A DNA stretch of 64,000 nucleotides from Candidatus Synoicihabitans palmerolidicus (GTDB lineage: Bacteria; Verrucomicrobiota; Verrucomicrobiia; Opitutales; Opitutaceae): positions 1,116,001 through 1,180,000 of the forward strand of contig JAGGDC010000001.1 in NCBI GenBank assembly GCA_020809425.1. Reading direction: 5' to 3'. Within the stretch, counting starts at the first letter, position 1. Each line of letters opens with the position of its first letter. Shown here piece after piece: positions 40,606-49,981 of this stretch. Position numbers and translations under genes: made by a program. The notes below the pieces were generated by a model. That model made no database searches and was not told where the DNA came from. It was given only the letters and a program-made list of their open reading frames with translations.

Positions 40606-42216
40606 TCACGGATTTGGTAATGACATGCTTCCAATACGGGAGGTCAGGCAGGCCTCTAACGGGGGCTGCGAACGAACGATTCGATCGGCCTTTTCCCCGT
40701 CCTGCAGTCGCCAAGCCCAAATGGCCGTGGCGAGCTGGCTGCGCGGTGTTTTTTCGAGTCCGGCGAGGAGATGTTCTGCATTGACAGTCAACGCTCCAGG
40801 GATCGTCGGTAGGGCGCTGCCGAAACGGATCCAATCAAACACCACCGGTTCGTTTTCGGGCTGCTGGATAGCTCAACGGTCGCATAGTTCCCAAAGGGCT
40901 GTGGTCTGGCCCAGATTGAACAATGGTGCGCAGTGAAGCGTAGGCCCAAAACTCAGTCGGGTTGGCGTCGATGGTCTGCTGCAGAATCGGGACGACCCAG
41001 GTAGGTTCCTGCCAGATCGTGCCGATGCGAATCAGTGTGCGCAGAGTTGTTGGGTTCGTTTTTTCCGAAAGCGCGACCGCATCGAGCCATGTTTCGATCG
41101 CGGATTGCTCCTCCCCGAGCAGACTTTGCTGACGGGCGGCGAGAGCGAGTAGAGCCACGCCATGGTCAGCGGGACCGAGCATCCCGGAGCTGACCAGCGG
41201 GTAGGCCCTATCCGTAGGTCCAATCCGAGCGTGAGTTCGGCCGTGATCTCCCTGACCGAGCGCACTTGTTGAATCTCGGGCGGAAGGGAATCGATCCAGC
41301 GCAATGCCTCGGATTTTCGGCGTATTTCTCCCGTCCAGCGCGCCACCAAGGTGACGTCGCCGGGGGAGTTCGCGGCGGCGCTTTGCCTGACGGCGAGTAA
41401 TCGGGAAAATTCGATTCTGGTGGTATCCAGAGCATGGGTCCCCAACTTAGAGACGATCGCTTTGGCCACCTCTTGAGCATGGGCGTTGTCGAGTTGGCGG
41501 GTGGAATCCTTGAGAAGCTCAAGCGCGGCGCGCACGCGCACTTGAGGATCGCTCAGCAATTTTTCCAAGCTGGCAATGGCTTGACTGCGTTTGGCCGGAT
41601 CGCCTTGGAGGATTTGGACGGCGGCGAGGTTGAAGCGCGCCTCGCTGTTGTTGGGCTCCAGCGAAATCAATATCTCGAGGTGCTCCAGTAGCGCCTCGGT
41701 GTCCCCGAGGATTAATGCCAATGTCGCCGACACCTGATGAAAGTTCGAATCCGTCACGGCTTTCGGATTGGATACGTCCAGCGCGGTTTTGGCGGTCGCG
41801 ACTTCTCCAAAACGAATGGCTTCGGGCGCCAACGCGATTCGGGGGGCAAGACTCTGGGGAGTGAATTTGAGTACGTTCTCTCGGGCGACCACGCTATCAT
41901 GAAGATTAAGGTCCGAAAGGTAGTCCGCGATCATCTTCCACGTGTCGACATCGTTCGGTGCGAGTTGGCTCGCTCGCTGGAGACTGAGGACCAGATTGCG
42001 GTAGTCCTGCGATTCCGCGTATTCGCTGGTTTGGGCCATGGCTTTGTCGTGCCGCCAGGTCCGGAGCATCGGACGGCTCAATCGCCACGCGGGGAAGGCG
42101 ATGAGCGCGATCATTCCCAGAACCAACCAGCCACGCAGACGGCTCTGTTCGCCGGCGGATAGCCGGTTCCAGTAGTTTCTAAAAACTCTTTTCCCGTTAG
42201 CCCGACGTCGCCGCAT
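40606..42216 (-). pseudogene. TPR-rich membrane-anchored protein of the exosortase cassette, interrupted
   Basis: About 535 residues. After MRRRRANGKRVFRNYWNRLS a single membrane helix (GWLVLGMIALIAFPAWRL) anchors a long helical domain with tetratricopeptide-like pairs (NLVLSLQRASQLAPNDVDTW, LLEHLEILISLEPNNSEARF, NLAAVQILQGDPAKRSQAIA, VPILQQTIDANPTEFWAYA). Such TPR proteins commonly sit beside exosortase genes in Verrucomicrobia (recalled) and may help handle substrates. Lesions: frame changes near 41200 and 40900, and an in-frame TGA near 40875. It is divergent from the exosortase gene, with about 95 bases between the starts. Confidence 0.7.
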
Positions 42217-42310
42217 TCGATCGACGGAACAAAGCTGCGGACTATCTATCTGCAACGCCAATCGTGTTGAGAGATGGACAATCCGATTCGGGTTTTGCAT
42301 CGAAGGCGTG

Positions 42311-43854
42311 ATGTCCACGCCTGCCACGCGTCCCGATAGGCCGCCCGCCACGAGCTCGATTGAAGCGCGGTGGAGACTGGGCGCCATGCTCGTGGCATGC
42401 TGGGCTCCCTTGGTGTGGCGGTGGCGTTATGCTTGGAATCTTGATCCGGATTTGGGGCACGGTTGGGCGGTGCCATTTCTGGCGCTCTATCTGGTGTGGC
42501 AAAGTGCCGCGTCGTGGTCGGGTGCTCATTATCCGACGAGACGTGAACTCCGCGGAGGACTCATTTTATGGAGCACCGGTTTGGCGGGTGCATTCTTGAC
42601 TGTTCCGGTGCTGGAGGCGAATCCCCTCTGGCCCACGGTGCAGTGGATAGGGGCGGGTTGGGCGATGTTGGGGAGTTTGGGTGCGTTGATGGTGTGGCGA
42701 GGGAAATCCGCGGTGGTGCGGTTTGTGATTCCCGTGCTGTTCATGCACACTGCGATCGCATGGCCGGCATTGGTCCGGGTTCCCGTGGTGACGACGTTGA
42801 TGCAAACCAATGCAGAAATCGCGGCCGAACTTCTGTCGCTTTTTGGTCAACCGGCGGTCGTGCGCGGTAATATCATCGAAGTGGATACAGGATTCATCGG
42901 GGTCGACGACGCCTGCAGCGGAATGCGTTAGTTACAGGCCGTTTAGATGTTTGCGCTCTTTTTCGAGGAACTCCATCGGCTGGACGTTGGAACTCGATTA
43001 AAATTGGTGGGGGTCGCGTTGTTGGCGGCTTGCGGAGGTAACCTCGTGCGCACCCTTTTTCTGGCCTGGCAAATTGGTCGAGCGGGGGCTGCAGCCGGCT
43101 CGGCCTGGCACGATCCGGCGGGCGTTATAGTCCTCCTCTTCACTTCCGCGGTGGTGTTCCTGTATTCGCAGCGATGTGCTAGTCGGGAGCCGGCGCCAAG
43201 GGACCGGATTTCGTCCACGACCGACGGGGACGTAGCTGGCCGCGAGCTTGGCTGCGCCGAGCGGTTATGGTCGCATGGGGCGAGCACTCGAACCGGGGAG
43301 CGCATGCATTGGCAGGTAACGGCATCGCGGAGTGAAAAATGGAAACCGGTAGAGACTCCCCAAGGTGTGTTTGACCTTTTACGGTGTTCCCGTGCGGAGC
43401 AATATGAGGATCGCAGCCCCACCACGGCACCGGTGCGATGGCGATGCTGATCAGTTGGGAACAGGACCGGCAGGCCTTGAGTGGGATCGTCGACGCGCAT
43501 GATCCCTCCCTATGCATGCCGGCGATCGGTGGTGTGCTCGACCGTCGGATGGAGCCGGTGATGGTTTCGGTGCAGGGACGAGACCTGAGATTTGACGCCT
43601 ATGTTTTTGTGACTCACGGCCGTCGCCAGTATGTTTTTAATGCCGTGTGGGATGCCACCCGCAACGGCAGGGTCACCGCGACTGGGTTGTCCGAAGGGAT
43701 TGTATCAAAGCGGCTGCGACGCGTGTTGGAACGGAGGCGCTTCACTGACTTGGACCGCGTGGTGATGGTCGGTCAGGATGCAGTCGATGAAGTGGCGGCA
43801 AGACGGTGGCTGCAACGCGAGGTGCCGCTCCTGTTGAGCTTGCCGTTTCCCTAA
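42311..43854 (+). pseudogene. Exosortase with C-terminal EpsI-like domain, two amber codons after the catalytic Cys
   Basis: Multi-helix transpeptidase that cleaves PEP-CTERM signals. The N-terminal part has helices with LDPDLGHGWAVPFLALYLVW and QTNAEIAAELLSLFGQPAVV, then the catalytic block VDTGFIGVDDACSGMR. The next codons are TAG (42929-42931), four sense codons, then TAG (42944-42946), where relatives read SLQ.VLM. The frame then goes on through LVGVALLAACGGNLVRTLFL (with the catalytic Arg) and SAWHDPAGVIVLLF (catalytic His). A periplasmic EpsI-like tail (AHDPSLCMPAIGG) follows after one more frame change near 43420. Without read-through, the Cys is separated from its Arg and His partners. 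Confidence 0.8.
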
Positions 43855-43989
43855 CAAATAATCAGAGGTAGGGGAGAATGGCACCCTGCCGTTAGCTAGC
43901 GACATCGAGGCGCTTGTCAGTTTGTCACGCTGACTCGTTGAGGCGTTTCTCGCTGAGTAATGAGATTCGGCAGCAGACAATCCCGATTA

Positions 43990-44172
43990 ACCTAAATTCC
44001 GAAGTTGGCTGTTACAGCAGGGAACGAAGGGCGCGAAATTGGAACCAGTTACGGTCCGTCGGAGGCACCGATTCGTTCACCTGTCAGGTGAGTCGGCGTG
44101 GGCGCGTTTGAAACCCACTCACCGACTGGATAACATAACTTTTTTATATGCGGCTCGTTATGTGAACTGCGT
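43990..44172 (+). repeat. R element copy 3
   Basis: Same unit and orientation as 38983-39164, with about a dozen differences, mostly outside the stems. Together the two copies bracket the PEP-CTERM, TPR and exosortase genes as direct repeats 5 kb apart. Confidence 0.85.
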
Positions 44173-44589
44173 GTTATAGGATTACTTCACGATGAGTCGC
44201 GATTGCTGACCCGGGATAGGAATCTTGGGCGTGGCTTTGTCTCCGTCACCACAAAGGTGAGGTTCACCGATCTCCGATATTTTGCGGGCGATAGGGTTGG
44301 TTACGTCGGTGGAGAGACGGTGGCTAATTCTGGTTTCGTCAATCCGGTACCGAGGTTATTACCCGGCTGGGGCGTCTTCTTTGTGACCGGTAGTGAAAGG
44401 TGATCTTGCGATCGACCGATGCGGTTAAGTGGGCCGTTGGGGGGGGGGGGAGAATGGAGCCAAGCGTGCACCCGGACACGTCGTTTCTCACGCATGTGGG
44501 GGGGGGGGGGAGCTAATGGAGAAGGGATCGACTGTGGGGCGGATTGCGGCAGTCGGAAAATAGGCGACGCTCGCCGGGCCCCGGAGCCG
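44173..44589. repeat. Gene-poor region with two long G tracts
   Basis: G12 at 44439-44450 and G13 at 44498-44510, 47 bases apart, between R copy 3 and the 3' end of the chemoreceptor gene. Reading frames across the tracts (plus strand) give Gly runs in otherwise unrecognisable peptides. On the minus strand they lie behind the chemoreceptor stop. Confidence 0.8.
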
Positions 44590-45785
44590 CTAGTGAAATT
44601 GGGCCATGTCTGGCGCGGACTCAAGATCGGCTGGAGCGAAGTTGCGGTTGGAGGGCGCCGGAGGACGGAGGCTTTGCGTCGAGAAGTTGATCGCGGTGGG
44701 GCGAGGTGAATCGCTTGCTCCGCACAGGGAGCGCAGCGAGTCCACCGCGCCCAGCAGCATGTTGGCCTGGGCGTTTAGCTCTTCGGCGGCGGAGGCGTTG
44801 CTCTGCGTGGCCTGGTCGATGTCGGTCGTGGTCAGGTTGAGCTGCTGGATACCTTGGCTTTGCTCCTGGGAAGCGTTGGCAATTTCGGAGATGAGCGAAT
44901 TGAGCTCGACGATGCTCACCTGGATTTTGCTGAAGTGATCGGCCACGAAGTTGCTGATGTCCGAGCCTTGATTGCCTTTGACCACGGAGGATTCGATACG
45001 ATGGGCGATTTCTCGGGCAGCGTCGGCGGAGCGTTTGGCAAGGGCGCGCACCTCATCGACGACGACGGCAAAACCTGCACCAGCTTCCCCGGCACGGGCG
45101 GCTTCGACGGCGGCGTTAAGGGCGAGTATGTTGGTTTGGAAGGCGATCTCGTCGATGGTCTTGATGATTGTGACTTCGCTCGAGGCCTTTTGGATTTCGT
45201 CCATGGCCGCCTTCATGGCGCTGATTTGCTGTTCGCCTTGGGACGCGGACTCGCGGGCCGCTTGGACGATGGATTGAGCTCGAGTGGAGTGTTCGGCGTT
45301 ACTCCTCGTCATTGCGGTCAGTTCCTCGAGTGACGCCGAGGATTCTTCGATCGACGCGGCCTGTTCGCTGGCCCCTGCCGCAAGTTTTTGGCTGGCTCCC
45401 GACACTTGATGGGCGGCGGCGGCGGTCTGGTTGGCACCATCGTCGAGGGAGGAAGCGAGATGGGCGAGGGGCCGAGCAATGCTGCGATTTAGAATGCGGG
45501 ACAAGCCCGAGCCGAGGATGAGCGCGGTGAGGGCAAACGCGATCACGTTGCGTTGGGTCACTACGATATCGGTTTCGAGTATGTTGCCGTCGATGCCCTG
45601 TTGGCGAAGCACCCGGCTTCCATGGCGGCAATGGTTTGTTTGATTTCATGATCGGATTGCGTCATGTCGGTGGCGATTCGCCGAGCTAGTCTGTCGTCGT
45701 GCGCCACGATGGCGCGGTGGTAGTCGTCGGCTGTGGTGTGAAAGGCCAAGATATCGTTTTCGACGGCGTGCAGTTGGCTGACCAA
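44590..45785 (-). pseudogene. Methyl-accepting chemotaxis protein, 5' end removed by an IS701 copy
   Basis: C-terminal 400 residues of a chemoreceptor: part of the sensor four-helix bundle (VSQLHAVENDILAFHTTADD), a membrane helix ([17 protein letters not shown]), a HAMP-like stretch and the signalling domain with the hairpin tip [20 protein letters not shown] then [21 protein letters not shown] frame change near 45605 separates the sensor piece. The first membrane helix and start are missing, since the gene runs into the IS701 copy at 45790. No che genes lie nearby. With the start lost the gene cannot be functional. Confidence 0.88.
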
Positions 45786-45789
45786 CTAG

Positions 45790-47259
45790 TTCTACTTAGT
45801 TAGATGGAGGTAGGCCGACGGGAATGCGTTTTCGCCGCTCGATGTCGCGTGCTCTGAGCCGGTGCCTGGCGGTGATATTGGTGAGGATTGCCGCCTCATC
45901 GAGGCGCTTGCGAGGCAGATAGTAGTCGAGAGTTCGGTGATGTCGCGCACGCTCAGCAGCGGGATCTGGGCATGCACTTGGGTGCATAATTTTGGGGAAA
46001 ATAGCATGGCCATGGCAACCAAGGCCATGTGATGATGCCAGCTGGGCCAGACCCGCACCTGATACTGTGCCATGCCCAACTGGCTCTTCGCTTCGTGGAA
46101 GGCATGTTCGATCCAGAAGCGCTGGGCCTGTGCCCAGGCATAGTGGGCCCACGACCGGCCGGCAGGCAGGTTGCTCAGGCTGTATTTGAAGCTGTTATCT
46201 GGCATCGCGTCGGATGATCAGTAAACGCTCTCGTGGCTCCTGTGTGCCTGGCTCCCAGGTCCATACGGTGCTCACCCAGATCCGAGTCCACATCTCCCCC
46301 TTGGTGCCTGAGCGGTATTTGACCCGTTGGTGTGCCGACTCGAAGTGCTCCTGGGCCAATGCTTCCACGCTGCGATACTGTGCGGTGTTGGCCTCGCTGA
46401 GCCGCTAGTTCTTCGCGGGTCGTCCCCGGTCCGCGCGCGGTTTCTCCAGTTGTAGTTGTTGCGTCCATACCTTGGTCGTCCTGGCCACATCGCCCACAAA
46501 GCGCTCCCCCAGGTCTTCGACCGCGTTGAGCAACTCGCGCTTGCCATCCAGGCAGTCGAAGCCGACCCAGCCAAACCTCAGGCCCTGCTTGCGCGCGTGC
46601 ACGATCATCTCCCAGGCCTGCTCGTGTTTGGTTTTATGCACGCGGCATTGCTCCGGTACCTTGGCCTTGTCCAGTCTCGCCGAGTCCTGCGTCCACCCCT
46701 CCGGCAGATCCAGACGAACATCAGTCAGGCACACCCGCGTATCGCGCCCCAGGCAAGCGTAGACCCCGACTTGGCAGTTCTCAACCTTGCCCGCCCGCCC
46801 GGACCATTGGCGCTGCACTCCCACCGACGCGTGGCCCTTTTTCAAAAAACTGCTCTAGTCGATATACAGACCGGCAAGTTTTTCATCGCCGAACAATGTG
46901 TTGGCGTCGCAGGCCACTGGGTCCATCAACGAGTGGTGATCCCATAGCGATGAACTGATGAACCGCTCAAGACCTTGATAATCACTGCCTTTCACATCCT
47001 GCCCGATTACCTCAATGTTTTTTCGCCGCTGCGTGCCCAGCAGCACCACTCTGAGGTAGTGGCGCGCGTGCCCCACGCTGTTCATCCCCCCAGCCGATGA
47101 AGTGCGGTGAAATAGGAGTGGAAAAATTCAACGAACACACGGGCCGCATCTTTTAGGGCGGCAATGTCATTTTTTCTTCGGCCCCCCGATGACCAACGGG
47201 CTGATGAGTCACCACTCTGTCGCCTCTTCTAGTTCTGTCAAACATTTAACTAAGTAGAA
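45790..47259 (-). mobile_element. IS701-family element, copy A
   Basis: Terminal inverted repeat TTCTACTTAGTTA at 45790 and its complement ending at 47259. The flanking tetranucleotides are CTAG on the left (45786-45789) and CTAA on the right (47260-47263). Both fit the YTAR target rule of IS701 but differ from each other. The transposase frame (minus strand) has KKGHASVGVQRQWSGRAGKV and the conserved 'YID.SSF' block. The Glu of YIDES is an amber codon here (46856-46858), and a further TAG lies at 46406-46408. The N-terminal part is also frameshifted. Confidence 0.88.
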
Positions 47260-47325
47260 CTAAGGAGGGGAATCTCCGCTGTTGCCAATATGGGGGAATA
47301 CGAAACGCTGTGCTGTTTCCCAGCT

Positions 47326-48987
47326 ATGTTTAAAAAGATTTTAGCGGCGTTGAGTCGGTCGAAGTCGTCGCCATCAGCAGCCACGACTCCGACTCCGAGC
47401 GTCCACCCAGTCCAGTCCAAATCCGAATTTTCTCGCAGGCAGAAGCCGGGAACCCAAGGTGATCGTCCGAAGACGGAGGTTGGACGCGGGGGGAATCGTC
47501 GTCGTCGTCCGGAAGGGGAAGCGGGACGTTCGGAAAAAGAGCAGCCCAGCGGTGAAGAGCGTAGCCGGGGAGGTAATCGACGTCGCGGAGGCAACGGTGA
47601 AAGCAGCGGTGGGGGCGAGCGTCACGGACGCGGAGGCCGAAGTGGTCGTGGAGGCGGACTCGGTAGTCGAGGCGGCCGTGGAGGTCGCGATGAACGGCCC
47701 GCGCCGAGAGCCCGAGATGATTTTGAGCACCCCCATGCGGCCTCGATCAAGCTGAAGAGCCCGGTTGAGGTGCCAGCTCAGGATACGGCATTTTCCAGGT
47801 TGGGCTTGAATGATGCTCTCGCATTTTCGGTCGCGGAGAAGGGGTATGAAGAGCCGACACCGATTCAAGCGCAGTCGATTCCGTTAATTTTGGAAGGGCG
47901 CGATGTGATTGGTTCGGCGCAGACAGGAACGGGCAAGACGGCGGCGTTTGCGTTGCCGCTTCTGCAGAAAATGGGATCGCACGGAAAGATGCGGTGCTTG
48001 GTTTTGGAGCCGACCCGGGAATTAGCGCTGCAGGTGGAGGAAGCATTTCAAGAGTATTCGAAGTTCACCGACCTCACGACGACGATCGTCTACGGTGGCG
48101 TGGGTTATGGCAAACAGCGCGATGATTTGCGTCGTGGGATCGATGTTTGTGCGGCGACCCCCGGGCGTCTGTTGGATCTGTTGGAAGATGGATCGACGCA
48201 TCTTAACAATATTGAGATTTTGGTACTCGATGAGGTGGATCGGATGCTGGACATGGGATTCCTCCCGGATGTGCGCCGAATTGTGGAGCGGTGTCCCGCG
48301 GTGAGGCAGACCTTGTTTTTTACGGCGACTTTGCCTCCTGAAATCGAGCAATTGGCGGACTGGGCGTTGACGAATCCGGTTCAGGTAAAGATCGGCACGC
48401 AGCGCAAGCCGGCGGAGACGGTCTCGCACGCCTTTTACCCGGTGGTGGCTTCGCAGAAGTTCGATCTGTTATTGGCGCTGATGAAGCGGACGGATTTCAA
48501 AAGTGTAATCATTTTCACGCGCACTCGGATGGGCGCGGACCGGATCGCCCGGCGTTTGCAGAAGGAGTCCCACACGGTGGGTGTGCTCCACTCTGATCGC
48601 AGTCAGCGCGAGCGGGTGGAAGCGTTGCAGGGGTTCAAATCCAGTAAATTTGAAGTGTTGGTCGCCACGGATATTGCGGCGCGAGGATTGGACATCGCGG
48701 GTGTTTCCCATGTGATCAGCTACGACGTGCCCGAGAATGCGGAGGACTATGTGCACCGCATCGGCCGCACTGGTCGCGCCCAGACGACGGGTGATGCATT
48801 CACGTTGGTGACCGAAGATGATGTGCGAAATGCGCGATCGATCGAACGCTTCATCGGAGCGGAAATTGAACATACGAAGATCGAAGATTTCGATTACATC
48901 TATTCGGCGCTGTTTGATGCGGCGGCCTTGGCGGATGCAGCTCCGGTAAAACCGAAGTCGCGTCTGATGCGTGGAATGCGTCGGTAA
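47326..48987 (+). CDS. DEAD-box RNA helicase, RhlE-like, with an N-terminal RGG/arginine-rich region
   Basis: About 553 residues from ATG 47326 (MFKKILAALSRSK); an upstream ATG at 47290 is possible. The first 130 residues are low complexity, with repeated RGG, GGRGGR and NRRR clusters that can bind RNA. The helicase core follows: Q motif PTPIQAQSIP, motif I AQTGTGKTAAF, PTRELALQ, motif II DEVD (not DEAD) in VLDEVDRMLDMGF, motif III TAT, and motif VI HRIGRTGRA. Relatives unwind RNA in ribosome assembly or decay, often in the cold, and mostly carry the basic tail at the C-terminus rather than the N-terminus. The IS701 copy ends 66 bases upstream. The gene is intact. Confidence 0.88.
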   Translation: MFKKILAALSRSKSSPSAATTPTPSVHPVQSKSEFSRRQKPGTQGDRPKTEVGRGGNRRRRPEGEAGRSEKEQPSGEERSRGGNRRRGGNGESSGGGERHGRGGRSGRGGGLGSRGGRGGRDERPAPRARDDFEHPHAASIKLKSPVEVPAQDTAFSRLGLNDALAFSVAEKGYEEPTPIQAQSIPLILEGRDVIGSAQTGTGKTAAFALPLLQKMGSHGKMRCLVLEPTRELALQVEEAFQEYSKFTDLTTTIVYGGVGYGKQRDDLRRGIDVCAATPGRLLDLLEDGSTHLNNIEILVLDEVDRMLDMGFLPDVRRIVERCPAVRQTLFFTATLPPEIEQLADWALTNPVQVKIGTQRKPAETVSHAFYPVVASQKFDLLLALMKRTDFKSVIIFTRTRMGADRIARRLQKESHTVGVLHSDRSQRERVEALQGFKSSKFEVLVATDIAARGLDIAGVSHVISYDVPENAEDYVHRIGRTGRAQTTGDAFTLVTEDDVRNARSIERFIGAEIEHTKIEDFDYIYSALFDAAALADAAPVKPKSRLMRGMRR

Positions 48988-49098
48988 CGAGCAGTATCCG
49001 ACCGATTCGATGTAACCCGATATCGTATCGGCTTCGAAAGCGTAGAGACCGCTACGTGGGTGGCTGATTTTGAGGATCTGCGAACTGCTTCTACTGTT

Positions 49099-49695
49099 AT
49101 GAACGTTGATTTACCAAGCCGTGAGTTTGGCGGCTATATCTTTGATTTGGATGGGACATTGATTCATTCGATGCCAGTGTATTACCGGGCTTGGGATGCC
49201 GCGATGCAGGAGGCAGGTTTGGGGCAGCCTCTCTGTGAAGACTTGTTTTACTCGCTGGGAGGAGTGCCGACGGTGTTGGTGGCGGAGAAGATGGCGGCCC
49301 ACTACGGTTTGGAGATCGATGCGGTCGCAGTGGAGCATCGTAAGGAGGCGTTGTCTTTGGAGCTCTTGGGTGAAGTTGAGGTGATTTCAGAGGTCGTGAA
49401 CTTTGCACGGGAGGTGGCGAAGACCAAGCCGGTGGCTATCGCGACGGGAGGATTGCCTTTGATCGCGTTACCCGCGTTGAAGGCGGCGGGGTTGGAGACC
49501 TTGTTCCCCATTGTAGTCACCCCGGAAGATGTTGCCCCGGGCCGAGGTAAACCGGCCCCTGACATGTTTTTAGAGGCGGCGCGGCGGATGGGAGTGCCGG
49601 CGAAGGACTGTGTTGTTTTCGAGGACGCACAGCCTGGAATCGAGGCGGCCCAGGCTGCGGGCATGGCGGTCGTGCACGTGCGTAGTCGACCGTGA
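49099..49695 (+). CDS. HAD-superfamily phosphatase (YqaB/beta-phosphoglucomutase-like)
   Basis: About 198 residues. Motif I is FDLDGTLIHS with the nucleophile Asp; the cap starts at YYRAWDAAMQEAG; motif II is in AIATGGL; motif III Lys in PGRGKPAPDMFLEAARR; motif IV is VVFEDAQPGIEAAQAAG. This layout matches sugar-phosphate phosphatases such as YqaB. ATG 49099 (MNVDLPSREFG) is preferred over 49060 because the conserved part starts right after it. The gene lies 111 bases behind the helicase. The substrate is not predictable. The gene is intact and ends just before a remnant on the other strand. Confidence 0.8.
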   Translation: MNVDLPSREFGGYIFDLDGTLIHSMPVYYRAWDAAMQEAGLGQPLCEDLFYSLGGVPTVLVAEKMAAHYGLEIDAVAVEHRKEALSLELLGEVEVISEVVNFAREVAKTKPVAIATGGLPLIALPALKAAGLETLFPIVVTPEDVAPGRGKPAPDMFLEAARRMGVPAKDCVVFEDAQPGIEAAQAAGMAVVHVRSRP

Positions 49696-49699
49696 GTTG

Positions 49700-49981
49700 A
49701 GCCAGGCGCTATTCCCCGGAGGGAATCGACGCAAGTGCACAGAGTCACCGACCTCCAAATGGGCCGTCTCGGCCGCATTACCCCAGTTGCGAGATAACCA
49801 GACGAAACCGTCGGCGTTGGGAAAAATACCCCACTCGCCCCGCGCAACACTGTCAAAGTCGGTGCCGTAGCGGACGCGATAGGTTTGATCGTCGATCTGG
49901 AGTTGGGCCCAGAGCCCGCTAGTCAGACCGATGCGAGCCAGATCGGCGGGTTGGAGATTGAGGAAAACGTTTCCGTAGAGG
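49700..49981 (-). pseudogene. C-terminal remnant of a SAM hydroxide adenosyltransferase-like (DUF62) protein
   Basis: From the IS-X copy 2 edge at 49981 leftward the minus strand reads LYGNVFLNLQPADLARIGLT, RVRYGTDFDSVARGEWGIFP, NADGFVWLSRNWGNAAETAH and LEVGDSVHLRRF. The series 'fGN..tNi', 'y.dv..GE', 'SdG.l.lA.n.GnAA' and 'GD.V.v' is that of the C-terminal beta-barrel of SAM-dependent chlorinase/hydroxide-adenosyltransferase proteins. The N-terminal SAM-binding domain is missing. The original stop cannot be placed; the open frame overlaps the HAD gene. Confidence 0.6.

Noticed and set aside
44419-44709. Plus-strand open frame with two GGGG stretches opposite the chemoreceptor 3' end
   Set aside because: It exists only because the G tracts read as Gly codons, overlaps the chemoreceptor in antisense and has no recognisable content.
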